From JAZOTM01 sp045657625 (GTDB lineage: Bacteria; Bacillota; Clostridia; Lachnospirales; Lachnospiraceae): 64,000 nucleotides of DNA. This document shows positions 46,866 to 56,257 of the stretch, piece by piece; position 1 is the first letter of the stretch, and each line of letters begins with the position of its first letter. The DNA lies in contig JAZOTM010000017.1 in the NCBI GenBank assembly GCA_045657625.1, positions 19,065-83,064 on the forward strand, in the 5' to 3' direction. A model generated the notes under the pieces. The model was given only the letters and a program-made list of their open reading frames with translations, had not been told where the DNA came from and did not search any database. Both the position numbers and the translations under genes were made by a program.

Positions 46866-48362
46866 TTAAAATTGGAAATAAATAAAACTTGCGGCATCAT
46901 AGTTTGGTCCCCAAACGCCAAAGGTCAAAATGGCGCTTACAGAAAATGCGATGACAATCCAACGCACCCAAACATCCTGAGCAATAATAGCCTGACGCAC
47001 TATGATTCCTTTTTTCTTGCAACAATCTGCTGCAAACAGCAATGCAATGCCAGCCATCATAAGCCAGAAATTCCGCACATCCAGTCCACAATTATACAAG
47101 GAACCATCCACAAAAATCCATGGGTTATAAGTACCAAGCATGGTCCGTATGATTTCCACGCCCTCCTGATAGGTGCTTGCACGGAAAAAGATCCAGGCAA
47201 AATCCACCAACACAAAGGTACCAATCACATGAACCACTTTATGTCCTGCTGATTCTCTGTGTAAACCTAAAATCTTTACCAAAAAATCCCTCACCGGTTG
47301 TAAGATTTCTCCCACGATTTGGTATAAGCCATTCAATCCACCCCAAACCACATAGGACAAATCTGCACCATGCCAAAGTCCACTGACCAAAAAGACAATG
47401 AGTTTATTTATGTATTTACGCAATTTTCCTTTCCGACTTCCCCCAAGAGGAATGTATAAATAATCCTTAAACCAGGAAGTCAAAGAAATATGCCATCTAC
47501 GCCAAAAGTCAGCGACAGAGGTAGAAAGATATGGGGCATCAAAGTTCAACATCAAATCAATGCCAAGGATTTTCGCTGCACCCATGGCAATGGTGGAGTA
47601 TCCGGAAAAATCACAATAAATCTGTACTGCAAAAAGAGCGGATGCAAAGGCAATATACCATCCCGGATAGGAAGCATAATTTCCATATATCGTATCTACA
47701 AAGGTAGAAATACGGTCTGCCAAAACCACCTTCAAGAAATAGCCCCAAAGCATGAGCAGCAACCCTTCTCTCGCACTTTCATAGGAGAAGTTCTTCGGTA
47801 CTGCCAACTGCTTCAATAAATTCTTGGAGCGCTCAATCGGTCCTGCTACCAACTGTGGGAAGAAGGATACGAACAACGCGTATCTAAGAGGATTCTTCTC
47901 TGCATAGATTTCATCCCGATACACATCCATGGTATAGCTCAATGCCTGAAAGGTATAGAAGGAAATACCTACCGGCAAAACAATGTCAAAGGTAGGCGTA
48001 TTCAACTCCACATGGAAATTGGCAAAGAGCTCTGTCAACAACTCCATGGTGAAATTGATATATTTGTAATAGAACAGAATTCCCAGATTTGAAAGAAAAG
48101 ATACCGCTACGATGAGATTTTTAAACAAGGTCTTCTTTTTTTCTACCAGGTCCCGATTCTTTACAAACTCCAAAGCCAATCCGCTTAAGTAGGTGATGAC
48201 CGTAGAAGTCAAAATCAGTAATGCGTATTGAGCATTCCAGCACATATAAAAATAATAGCTGGCAACCAACAGCCAAATATATCGAATCTTTTTAGGCAAA
48301 ATAAAATTCACCAATAATACTATTGGGAAAAAGATTAAAAATTCAACCGAATTAAATAGCAT
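46866..48362 (-). CDS. MBOAT family O-acyltransferase, second copy
   Basis: The 498-residue membrane protein has FFPQLVAGPIERSKN, CDFSGYSTIAMGAAKILGI, DFWRRWHISLTSWFKDYLYI and SGLWHGADLSYVVWGGLNG. The first His of the last block is kept, while the second is Asn here (His in the copy at 35968), a variation I recall as common in clostridial members. GAGGAG precedes the ATG. It forms a pair with the SGNH gene downstream. With the first pair it suggests two different acyl modifications or two different acceptors. Confidence 0.93.
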   Translation of the reverse strand: MLFNSVEFLIFFPIVLLVNFILPKKIRYIWLLVASYYFYMCWNAQYALLILTSTVITYLSGLALEFVKNRDLVEKKKTLFKNLIVAVSFLSNLGILFYYKYINFTMELLTELFANFHVELNTPTFDIVLPVGISFYTFQALSYTMDVYRDEIYAEKNPLRYALFVSFFPQLVAGPIERSKNLLKQLAVPKNFSYESAREGLLLMLWGYFLKVVLADRISTFVDTIYGNYASYPGWYIAFASALFAVQIYCDFSGYSTIAMGAAKILGIDLMLNFDAPYLSTSVADFWRRWHISLTSWFKDYLYIPLGGSRKGKLRKYINKLIVFLVSGLWHGADLSYVVWGGLNGLYQIVGEILQPVRDFLVKILGLHRESAGHKVVHVIGTFVLVDFAWIFFRASTYQEGVEIIRTMLGTYNPWIFVDGSLYNCGLDVRNFWLMMAGIALLFAADCCKKKGIIVRQAIIAQDVWVRWIVIAFSVSAILTFGVWGPNYDAASFIYFQF

Positions 48363-48373
48363 ACAAAACTCCT

Positions 48374-48838
48374 CTATGCTTCCTTTTCTTTAAATACGAA
48401 CAATTTACTAATCACGTAATTCAATACAATGACAATCACCTGCGCCACTACTTTCACCCCAACACTGAAAAGTCCCATCCGTGTAATAAACACATATAAG
48501 ATGACTTCCTCAATGACCAAAGTCACCACTCTGCCACCGTAAAAATTTACCATCTGGGAAAAAAATGCAGTCCAGTTTTCTGTGTTTGCCTGGAATACCC
48601 AAACACGATTGGTTAAAAACGCAAACAATACCGTTACCACCCAGGACATAATATTTGCGATCAATTCATTGATTCCAAATGTCACATTAAACAAAGCATA
48701 CGTTCCAATTCCAAACAAAAAAGTCAGGAATCCAAAAAATAAGTAAAGCAATACTTCCTTATGCTTTTTATAAAATGGCTCAAAAATATTGAGTACCGGC
48801 AAATGCATCAACTTATCAAAAATATCTTGTTGTTCCAT
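48374..48838 (-). CDS. GtrA family membrane protein
   Basis: The 154-residue protein has four helices typical of GtrA, which is thought to flip bactoprenyl-linked sugars. The N-terminal helix contains LLYLFFGFLTFLFGIGTYAL, followed by NRVWVFQA and a C-terminal helix ending KLFVFKEKEA, both family hallmarks. It is the first gene after a good promoter with a dyad. GtrB partners in the window are at 4189, 28279 and 39972, the last being in the same transcript. Confidence 0.92.
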   Translation of the reverse strand: MEQQDIFDKLMHLPVLNIFEPFYKKHKEVLLYLFFGFLTFLFGIGTYALFNVTFGINELIANIMSWVVTVLFAFLTNRVWVFQANTENWTAFFSQMVNFYGGRVVTLVIEEVILYVFITRMGLFSVGVKVVAQVIVIVLNYVISKLFVFKEKEA

Positions 48839-48888
48839 GTTTTCTTCCTTTTACTATTCTTATTTCACATTTTTCTAAAAAACGCACA

Positions 48889-48928
48889 AAATCGATTACA
48901 TTATAACAAATGCAATCGATTTCGTAAA
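48889..48928 (-). promoter_or_regulatory. GtrA promoter overlapped by a long dyad
   Basis: TTTACG and TATAAT are separated by 17 bases (48923-48928 and 48900-48905, minus strand). The palindrome AAATCGATT...AATCGATTT (48889-48922) encloses the whole -10 and spacer, extending inward with CAT/ATG. It could be an operator, or a stem ending the upstream gene that stops at 48933. Confidence 0.6.
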
Positions 48929-48932
48929 ATCA

Positions 48933-50525
48933 CTATATAGATTTCTGTTTCATCATTTCCGCAAATAATACTGGTACGCAAACAATATAAGGCAATGCAT
49001 AACGAATTAAAACACACGGTCCTGCCAACAAAGTCAACATATAAATACCCAAGAATGCAAACAAAACACCCATTCCTTTTCTTCCTTCCCAAAGTGCCAT
49101 CCAAAAAAGCCCTGTCATTACCCAGAAATAAAAGGCCGGTGACAACAACACCTGTAGAACAAAAATCTTTTGGTAAGCATTGGCAGAATATAGATATTCG
49201 TATAAACCTTCTAGTGCTGCAAACTTCGTGGTGTGATAAACGTCTAATCCTTCCTTCGTATTGGTCAATAAATAACCGGAGCGGTCTTCTAAGGATGCCC
49301 CATAAATTTCCGCAAAGCTGGTATCCAGCACACGGAAATAACCGGTGTTTTGAATCACAAAGGCTTTGATATAATCCCAAGGATATTTTAATCCCAACTC
49401 TATATAAAGCTGTTTCAAGTCATCCATGTGCTCGACGCCTTCTGCAGTCTTTTTCACGCCGTCCGCCAAATGTGCATTATAATCCTGCACTTCCGGAAGA
49501 ATTTCCCACACCAATGCGATTTCTTCTTCTGTCAGGTTTTCTGTTTCATTGTGATATACGTACGCGATCTGCTGAAAAGGAATACTCAGCATTTCGTTTT
49601 TGGAACCGTCTGTAGCATTGCAAGCTGCTTTTAGCCCACTTAAACCAACCATTCCAAGTACCAGTCCCATGGCAAGTACCAAGACACTCTTCCAAGAGTT
49701 CTTTTTTCTCAAGAAAGCTATGGCAACAGCTACCACTGCAATAAACACAGCATACTTCCCGTTGTTACGGAATAAAATAGTTCCTACCGCTGCCACCAAC
49801 ATCAACACGATATTTCTTTTTCTATCAAAGAAAGAACAATCTTCCCATAAGCGACAAAGTCCCACAAAGAATACTACAAAAAATCCGGCAAACAAAGTGT
49901 CCTTGGTAATGGAGCACGCCATGATAGAGCAAAAGGGCAACACGCTGCTTGCCACAATCATAGCTATTCGAAACACTTTACTTTCCACCTTTTCACGAAG
50001 GTAAGTATGTGCATACGCCAACATCATGGCAAAACAAAGCATTTGAAAAATACTATAACAAGCCATGCCGGCAGTGTGACTACCCAACAGTTTTTCTCCT
50101 ACATACTCATAAAACACTTTTAACAGCAAGGTATGTGCCAACGGATGATGGGTACTGTATTCTCCACTTACAATCTGCGGAATCTGCCGATGCACATCAT
50201 AAGCAAATAAACCGGGATAATATGCCAAAAACACAGGAATCCAGCATAAAAACTGAATTCCTGAAACAATGCCAAAATACCACAAAGACGAACGTTTCTT
50301 CTCTTCTACTACGATTGTCCGTTGCTTTTGTATCCATCCTCGGATCTGCAGATAGCCTTCTGCCACCAGAATCGTCAAAATCACGCAAGCAATCACAGCA
50401 ATTGCACCATCATAATCATTTACTTCCGTAAGTGATAAATACCATTCCCATACCTGAAATACGGAAAACAAAAAAGCAAAAAGCAACGCCTCCACTGTTT
50501 CTTTTTTTGACTTACATAATTTCAT
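48933..50525 (-). CDS. DUF6020 multipass membrane protein
   Basis: The 530-residue protein has about twelve helices and an outer loop with FLAYYPGLFAYDVHRQIPQI and STHHPLAHTLLL, the signature of DUF6020, a GT-C-like family of Firmicutes glycan loci. A long outer region around 300-400 includes NEMLSIPFQQIAYVYHNE, also typical. The start lies 14 bases inside the end of the upstream gene. It is the last gene of the transcript that starts near 55322. No activity is established for the family as far as I know. Confidence 0.82.
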   Translation of the reverse strand: MKLCKSKKETVEALLFAFLFSVFQVWEWYLSLTEVNDYDGAIAVIACVILTILVAEGYLQIRGWIQKQRTIVVEEKKRSSLWYFGIVSGIQFLCWIPVFLAYYPGLFAYDVHRQIPQIVSGEYSTHHPLAHTLLLKVFYEYVGEKLLGSHTAGMACYSIFQMLCFAMMLAYAHTYLREKVESKVFRIAMIVASSVLPFCSIMACSITKDTLFAGFFVVFFVGLCRLWEDCSFFDRKRNIVLMLVAAVGTILFRNNGKYAVFIAVVAVAIAFLRKKNSWKSVLVLAMGLVLGMVGLSGLKAACNATDGSKNEMLSIPFQQIAYVYHNETENLTEEEIALVWEILPEVQDYNAHLADGVKKTAEGVEHMDDLKQLYIELGLKYPWDYIKAFVIQNTGYFRVLDTSFAEIYGASLEDRSGYLLTNTKEGLDVYHTTKFAALEGLYEYLYSANAYQKIFVLQVLLSPAFYFWVMTGLFWMALWEGRKGMGVLFAFLGIYMLTLLAGPCVLIRYALPYIVCVPVLFAEMMKQKSI

Positions 50526-52761
50526 GTTGCTTTCTTCCCTTCTTTATCATAAGAATTCCTGCCATCACAAATCCAAGAATACACACCGCTGAAACACCCT
50601 CAGCCACTCTCCAAGAAGTTGGTTCCACAAAGGACACATATATATTTCCTTCGTATGCATCCGTGAGACTAATCTGCACTTCTTTTTGTGCACCATCCGT
50701 GATTTCATACACCGTTCCATTATCATTCCACACGGTAAATCCCTTGTAATTCATGACCGGAAGGGTAACACTACCACCTTGGGAAGTCTTTACATAGAAC
50801 ACAAAATCCGTACCGGATTGAGATACCAATTCTGCTTTTTCCACAATCTCACCGTCCACTTGATAGGTCAATACATAGAAATCGGACTCTGCACGATAAT
50901 ATTCTGCAATATTGTCTAGACTCAAATCTGTCTGATACCAAGGATTTACAATATTTGTAGCACTATCGGCATAATTTGAGGCATATACTGCTACCTGTAT
51001 AGCCAAAAGTCCCACAACGCCGACTTTCACAAGTTTCTTATATTCCGGCAGAAATTGCAAAAGGTCTGCCACCGTCGTTGCCGATAAAATTGTCAAAAAC
51101 AAACATACAAAAGTCATCCATCTCCAAGGGAACTGCACCTGTGTGAGCATATTTCCCAATTTGGAAGATTCCGCTATGGCATTCCATGGGAATAAATTGG
51201 ACGACATGAAAAGTAACCACAAAGAAATACCAATGAATATCTTAGTCTGTCTTCCTGCCTTTCCCTTTACAATTAGAGCTCCTGCCACAACAAGCATCAC
51301 TATGAGAAGTAAGCCGGGCGTCAAAGACAGTTTTTCCGTAATGCTCTGCACCGGTGATTCTCCAAACAAATCTTGGAATACTGCAAAAAATCCTAATACA
51401 TAAGCACCATGTCGTTCTATCAGCAACGTATTTCCCACGGTACGATTTATATGTACGTCCACATTTCCATAATAATCCAGGAAAGGTACAATAAACCATA
51501 AAGTCATACCTACGGTACCTAATACCGAACTCAGCACTCCCAACAACACATCTTTTTTACATGTAATCTTCCAATAAATTACTGCAAATACGACTAATAC
51601 CATGCAAACCATTTCCGTGGTCAATACGTGAGTCACTATCATACCACTCATGCCAACCACCAAGGACAGACAACCACTCCAATTTATCTTGCCTTTTTGT
51701 TCTTCTCGGCAAAAATAGATGCGCCAGATTCCGACTAGAACAAAAGGGAAGAACAACATGCATGTATATTCTCCCACTGCAGCTCGGACATATAAGTCCA
51801 CAAAACGATAAGTACATAAGGTAAATGCCGCAGTCACAAGTAATGCTGTATTTCTCTTTTTCCAAATTTCCTTTGCTGCCCAATAGAAAAATACCACAGT
51901 CAACAGATTGATTACGTATACATAAATCTTATATGCCTGAATCACAGAAAAACCAAGTAAACGAAGTATCGCCGGCAAATACAAGGTTACATCCCCGTAA
52001 TAAATGGACACCGGATAACTATAACCATTATTCCAGATGGATTGCATCCGCACCGGGAAGTGTCCCGTAGCAAGCTCCGTGGCAATTCCTTCGATACGTC
52101 CCAAATGGAAATAGAAATCATGTCCTGCTTGAATTCCATAGGCAAACAATGGCAGTGAAGCCAAAAAAGAAATCAATAAAACAGAAAAAACCGTTTCCTT
52201 TCTTTCTTTCATCCAGGACCATTTCCATAAAGCCAGATCTAGCAACAACAGGATTACAAACACCATTACAAAATTTCGAGTATCCATATGATGATTCTTT
52301 TCTATGGTAATCCCAGTGATTGAAAATGCCCCTTCTCCACTATAATAAGTTGCTAATTCCACCCCATCCATGGCATGACTTAGTTCAAACTCAAAGGTCT
52401 TTTCTGTTTCTGTCGCAAGTAAGGTCACTTCTGTTTCCTTCAGGAAATGATTCACGTCCGTAGAAACATAGACCTTCGCGCTCTGCTCACTGTCCGCCTC
52501 ATAGGTAATATGAACCGTATAAGTCCCCTTTTCTAAAGATAGGTAAGGTCCATATATCATAGAAATCTCAGAATTCCAATCTTCTCCTGCTATGGACTCA
52601 TCGATATACCAACCATCTTCTGTCACAGTCAATACATCAGAGGACCACGCATCCAAGCTCACCGGAATAGTCACATTTCCACCTACACATCGGCTAACAA
52701 AAAATATCAACAACAATATTTGCAAAAAGAAGCAAATGCCCCAAGCGATTTTCTTTTTCAT
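50512..52761 (-). CDS. YfhO/PTPS-related multipass membrane protein
   Basis: The 749-residue protein has an N-terminal helix, an outer beta domain (about 30-155), about twelve helices (160-610) and a second outer beta domain (about 620-720) followed by a final helix and a basic tail. GIQAGHDFYFHLGRIEGI and HFPVRMQSIWNNGYSYP match the membrane family historically named 6-pyruvoyl-tetrahydropterin synthase-related (PF10131) and the YfhO-like GT-C proteins. In YfhO-type proteins the function is lipid-linked sugar transfer. It overlaps the upstream gene by 4 bases (ATGA). Confidence 0.82.
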   Translation of the reverse strand: MKKKIAWGICFFLQILLLIFFVSRCVGGNVTIPVSLDAWSSDVLTVTEDGWYIDESIAGEDWNSEISMIYGPYLSLEKGTYTVHITYEADSEQSAKVYVSTDVNHFLKETEVTLLATETEKTFEFELSHAMDGVELATYYSGEGAFSITGITIEKNHHMDTRNFVMVFVILLLLDLALWKWSWMKERKETVFSVLLISFLASLPLFAYGIQAGHDFYFHLGRIEGIATELATGHFPVRMQSIWNNGYSYPVSIYYGDVTLYLPAILRLLGFSVIQAYKIYVYVINLLTVVFFYWAAKEIWKKRNTALLVTAAFTLCTYRFVDLYVRAAVGEYTCMLFFPFVLVGIWRIYFCREEQKGKINWSGCLSLVVGMSGMIVTHVLTTEMVCMVLVVFAVIYWKITCKKDVLLGVLSSVLGTVGMTLWFIVPFLDYYGNVDVHINRTVGNTLLIERHGAYVLGFFAVFQDLFGESPVQSITEKLSLTPGLLLIVMLVVAGALIVKGKAGRQTKIFIGISLWLLFMSSNLFPWNAIAESSKLGNMLTQVQFPWRWMTFVCLFLTILSATTVADLLQFLPEYKKLVKVGVVGLLAIQVAVYASNYADSATNIVNPWYQTDLSLDNIAEYYRAESDFYVLTYQVDGEIVEKAELVSQSGTDFVFYVKTSQGGSVTLPVMNYKGFTVWNDNGTVYEITDGAQKEVQISLTDAYEGNIYVSFVEPTSWRVAEGVSAVCILGFVMAGILMIKKGRKQHEIM

Positions 52762-54311
52762 TGCAACAAATATCCCCTTCCATGATAATCGTAAACTTCT
52801 TCATAGGATGTATATGCCGTATTTTCCAATACTCTGGATAATACCAGATCTACTTCATCTTCTGAATAGCTTTCCGGAATTACAAATACGACCGGATTCT
52901 CGGTGCGTCTGCCATCCAGTAACAATTCTAAATTCACCATCTCCGATGTCTGAAAAAATAAGGTCTCATCAAAAAGTAGTCGAATGGGAACAGCCGTATA
53001 AATATCAGACCAACCATCCCATAAAATGATACAGTCATATCCTTCCACTTCGCTTTTTATTTCTGCATAAGTCTCTTCGAACTCCGCGTATTGATATTCT
53101 ACACCATACGTAATCAAAGAACTTCCCGTCATCAGAAGCAATAAAAGGGCAAGTATTCCAAAACTAGCTTTGGAATACTTTACTTTTTCCTGTAAAGGAC
53201 TCAACACCTTTACTGTTCCTATAGCCAATACCGCATAGACAGGATAAATATATCGGTTATAAGTATGAGAAGAACCCACCATGCTGATATAAGAAAATAC
53301 TACCATTGCCACTAATACCATCAAAAAGATTCCATTAGTTCTAGTACATACTTCTTTTTTCTTCTTCCATATTAGCACTGCACTTGCAAGAGTTCCCACA
53401 AGTACCAATAAGAATATTCCTCCAAAAAAGGACTGATTAATCGTCGGAAGGTAATATTTCAATACCACATTTTCTGCTCGTCCAGACAGATTTTCCAAAG
53501 CCTGAGTTCCACGGTAACCGCCAAACACATGTTGCAAAGTAGCAGGGAAAATCCCTAGTGCTACAGCAATTCCAGTGAATAGTGAAACCGCATATTGTAC
53601 TGCGCAAAGCCATTTCTTTTTGCAAAGCAGGGTAACACCAAATAACAATGCAAACACAGCCGCAAAAGGATAGAAATAATAATGTGTCAATCCTCCCAGC
53701 GAAACGCTCATCAGTAGAATCAACATTTCCCATACTTTTAATCTTTTTCTCTCAAACCCATCTTTCCAAATAACCAAATGTAAAAATACAAAAAACAGAA
53801 TTTCTGTAGACAATAGTAAATACATACGAATTAACAAGATGGTAGATATTCCTGCTGCTGATACTGTCCACATTCCCAAAGCCAACAATGCTTTCCGAAG
53901 GCTATACAAAAAATACCTGGCAATATATAAAAAGAATGCATCAAAAAGCAATAAAATCCCTAAATTTAACCCGATGCCCAGCCACTTGCTAAAAGAGTTT
54001 GGGAAAAAGTAACAAACAATATGCAATAACACATAATAAAAAGGAGGGTGTACATCATTTTCCTGGTTGGTAAAAGGTGCAGACAAAGAAAATCCATCTT
54101 CCTCCTGTACTGTCAAATACTGATAGAAATACTCATTGGTCACCCAGCCATTGTATCCTTTTTCTCTGGAAGAATTGTATTCCAAAAAGGAATATTCCTC
54201 ACTATTGGCTAATCCGTAGGAATAGGCTTCATCGCAGAACAGGGTACCTTTTAGACTACCCATGTAGATGCAAAAACAGAGTTGCAAAACGAGAAACAGA
54301 ATCAATATCAC
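52758..54311 (-). CDS. GT39-like multipass glycosyltransferase; start region apparently frameshifted
   Basis: The 517-residue protein has about eleven helices and an outer loop TLFCDEAYSYGLANSE after the first helix, with the acidic residue expected in GT-C enzymes; VHPPFYYVLLHIVC fits the GT39 family. As written it begins at a GTG (54311) with no ribosome site. An ATG at 54337, three bases after the upstream gene's stop and preceded by GGAG, opens a frame MKEINKNN that ends in TAG. Adding one A to the A5 run at about 54315-54319 would join it as MKEINKKQLVILILF. So either one base has been lost, or the gene is switched off or varies at this run. Confidence 0.75.
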   Translation of the reverse strand: MILILFLVLQLCFCIYMGSLKGTLFCDEAYSYGLANSEEYSFLEYNSSREKGYNGWVTNEYFYQYLTVQEEDGFSLSAPFTNQENDVHPPFYYVLLHIVCYFFPNSFSKWLGIGLNLGILLLFDAFFLYIARYFLYSLRKALLALGMWTVSAAGISTILLIRMYLLLSTEILFFVFLHLVIWKDGFERKRLKVWEMLILLMSVSLGGLTHYYFYPFAAVFALLFGVTLLCKKKWLCAVQYAVSLFTGIAVALGIFPATLQHVFGGYRGTQALENLSGRAENVVLKYYLPTINQSFFGGIFLLVLVGTLASAVLIWKKKKEVCTRTNGIFLMVLVAMVVFSYISMVGSSHTYNRYIYPVYAVLAIGTVKVLSPLQEKVKYSKASFGILALLLLLMTGSSLITYGVEYQYAEFEETYAEIKSEVEGYDCIILWDGWSDIYTAVPIRLLFDETLFFQTSEMVNLELLLDGRRTENPVVFVIPESYSEDEVDLVLSRVLENTAYTSYEEVYDYHGRGYLLQ

Positions 54312-54338
54312 TAGTTGTTTTTATTAATTTCTTTCATA

Positions 54339-55322
54339 TTATATAACTCCATCATTTTTACAATATTCCCAGTGCAGTTCCTCTATTTTGCTCAAAGGCT
54401 TCCTATACCGATTCTCCAGGATGATTCTTCGCAGAAACTCCAGCATTGAGCAAATCATAAATACAAGGATTGCCACAACACAAGTATACGGAATTAAATA
54501 TATAGAATTGGCATACTCATGGCTTTTTACTAATCCTTCCCATAAAATAGGTCTTACAAAGAAACTATCATGTATGAAATACACTCCCAATGTCCCTGCA
54601 CCAAAAAAATTAATAATTTTGGAATTTCCAATAGGAAAATTATAAAACATTCCAAAGCTAGTCAGTGCAATCAATAATGACCAGAAACTATTATGCTCAT
54701 AAATCACATCACTGCCTTCCGGAGACATACAAAACAGAATATAAAAAAGAGTCAGACACCAAGAGCCAAAAAACGCCATCACCCAAATCCATAATTTTCG
54801 ATTCAATATGTCTTCACTATACTTATGCATATATCCACCCAATAAATACAAACACAAAAACAGAACTAAATCATTTGTGTTATATACTACTGACTTCCGA
54901 AAAAACGTAGGCAATGCAAAAAACATCATAACATACACTGAAAAAAACCAATTCACTCTTTGCCCACCTACCGGCAACAAGTGTCTTAAAAATTCCTCTA
55001 CAGTAAAAACGTCACCATTCACCACAATATTTAGAATCCAAAATAATAAGATATAAAAAACGGCCTCTAAGTATAAAACCAATAACTTATCTAATCTCAT
55101 TTCTTTCTGCTTTGACAGAAAAAATCCGGAAATCAGAACAAATATCTGTACTCCCAAAGTTCCGTTCATGCGCAATATCTTTAACCATATTTCATTCTGC
55201 TTCAAAACACTCAATTGTGTCTCATCAAATCCTCCATGAACATAAAAATGATGTGTAATAATCAAAAACATTGCCAATATGCGAAGAAGTTCCATATTAG
55301 AACTACGTATTTTTTTAATCAT
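54339..55322 (-). CDS. Acyltransferase 3 family membrane protein
   Basis: The 327-residue protein opens IRSSNMELLRILAMFLIITHH with the conserved His of the family at the end of helix 1, followed by some nine more helices and a short C-terminus. It would acylate a surface glycan. The start at 55322 is taken because GAGGAG precedes that ATG; an upstream TTG has no site. It shares the SNMELLRI start with the product at 5198. It heads the four-gene transcript running to 48933. Confidence 0.88.
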   Translation of the reverse strand: MIKKIRSSNMELLRILAMFLIITHHFYVHGGFDETQLSVLKQNEIWLKILRMNGTLGVQIFVLISGFFLSKQKEMRLDKLLVLYLEAVFYILLFWILNIVVNGDVFTVEEFLRHLLPVGGQRVNWFFSVYVMMFFALPTFFRKSVVYNTNDLVLFLCLYLLGGYMHKYSEDILNRKLWIWVMAFFGSWCLTLFYILFCMSPEGSDVIYEHNSFWSLLIALTSFGMFYNFPIGNSKIINFFGAGTLGVYFIHDSFFVRPILWEGLVKSHEYANSIYLIPYTCVVAILVFMICSMLEFLRRIILENRYRKPLSKIEELHWEYCKNDGVI

Positions 55323-55387
55323 CTCTCTCCTCAATTAAAACCGAAAATAAATAAACTCTTTTAATATTTCTCCAAATTCCGTAACTC

Positions 55388-55393
55388 ATCATA
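55388..55393 (-). promoter_or_regulatory. Possible extended -10 of the 55322-48933 operon
   Basis: The minus strand reads TGGTATGAT, an extended -10 about 66 bases before the acyltransferase start. The -35 region is weak. Confidence 0.4.
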
Positions 55394-55436
55394 CCATAAA
55401 TCTATCTAAATTGGATAGGGACTAACATAGACGACA

Positions 55437-55464
55437 ATGAGCTCGGCAAAGCCGAGCTCATCCT
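55437..55464 (-). terminator. Perfect 11-bp hairpin after the PsiE fragment
   Basis: ATGAGCTCGGC/GCCGAGCTCAT with a three-base loop starts 1-3 bases past the fragment's stop codon. No U-tract follows on either strand, so it is a terminator-like stem rather than a certain terminator. Confidence 0.5.
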
Positions 55465-55560
55465 CTATTCTTCTTCAAAATCAAATTCGTGAAACAGATA
55501 CTTCCTACAAAAAAGTAAAATTGCAATAACGAAAATCAGCACCTCAATGATGGTATTCAT
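55465..55560 (-). pseudogene. C-terminal fragment of a PsiE-like membrane protein
   Basis: The 31-codon frame (ATG at 55560) ends ILLFCRKYLFHEFDFEEE. This matches the end of the protein at 60723 (ILLLCRKYLFHEFNFKEE), and the DNA of the two ends is clearly related. Only the last helix and tail remain, so it is a remnant of a second copy. The two copies flank the allose-type operon. Confidence 0.6.
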
Positions 55561-55581
55561 CGAATGTTTTATAAATATATA

Positions 55582-56235
55582 TTAGCAGTAACTTTTAATT
55601 TTATCCATCAGTTTTTTATAATCTTCTCCTTTATAAAATAATGCGCTAGTGCCCAAAACAAATCCGTCTGCGCCCATTTTCGAAAGGTCTTCAATTACAG
55701 TTGGACTACAATGTCCATCAATAAGCAGTTTATAATTATAATCTTTTTTCATGCCAACCAGTTGTTCCACTTTTTTCTTCGTAAAATCTATGAACTCTTG
55801 TCCTGCAAATCCGGGATTTACAGTCATAATCAAAACGTACTCACATAAATTAAGCATTTCCTCTATACTTGCCACACTTGTATCCGGATTAATCGCTATA
55901 CCCGGTGCAGCACCTTTTTCTTTAATATGAGCCAAAGTTTTGACTACATATCTTTCTGCTTCAGGATGAATATAAATTATATCTGCACCCGCATCAATAA
56001 ACCAGTCAACCTTATTACTCGGATTTTCTATCATAAGATGACAGTCAATCAGCTTATTGGTATTTTTTCGAATGGTCTTGATATCCATTACACCCATTGT
56101 AAAATTAGGCACAAAATTTCCATCCATTATATCGCAATGAAATATATCAGCTCCGGCAGAATCCAATTTTTTTACTTCTTCAGCCAAACTTCCATAATCA
56201 GCACACATCATGCTGGGACACAGTAACTTTGACAT
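55582..56235 (-). CDS. alsE: Ribulose-phosphate 3-epimerase family, AlsE-like (allulose 6-phosphate epimerase)
   Basis: The 217-residue TIM-barrel enzyme has LLCPSMMCADYGSL, HCDIMDGNFVPNFTMG with the metal-binding His and Asp, DCHLMIENPS, MTVNPGFAGQ and the catalytic Asp in LLIDGHCSP, followed by VLGTSALF. C-P-S-M-M-C and V-G-T-S-x-L-F resemble AlsE more than Rpe, which has SAD-type and GSAIF blocks. In the context of a PTS and an RpiB-like isomerase it would convert allulose 6-phosphate to fructose 6-phosphate. It is the last gene of the operon. Pentose-phosphate epimerase remains the alternative. Confidence 0.85.
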   Translation of the reverse strand: MSKLLCPSMMCADYGSLAEEVKKLDSAGADIFHCDIMDGNFVPNFTMGVMDIKTIRKNTNKLIDCHLMIENPSNKVDWFIDAGADIIYIHPEAERYVVKTLAHIKEKGAAPGIAINPDTSVASIEEMLNLCEYVLIMTVNPGFAGQEFIDFTKKKVEQLVGMKKDYNYKLLIDGHCSPTVIEDLSKMGADGFVLGTSALFYKGEDYKKLMDKIKSYC

Positions 56236-56257
56236 TTTCTTTCTTCCTTTCTATACG

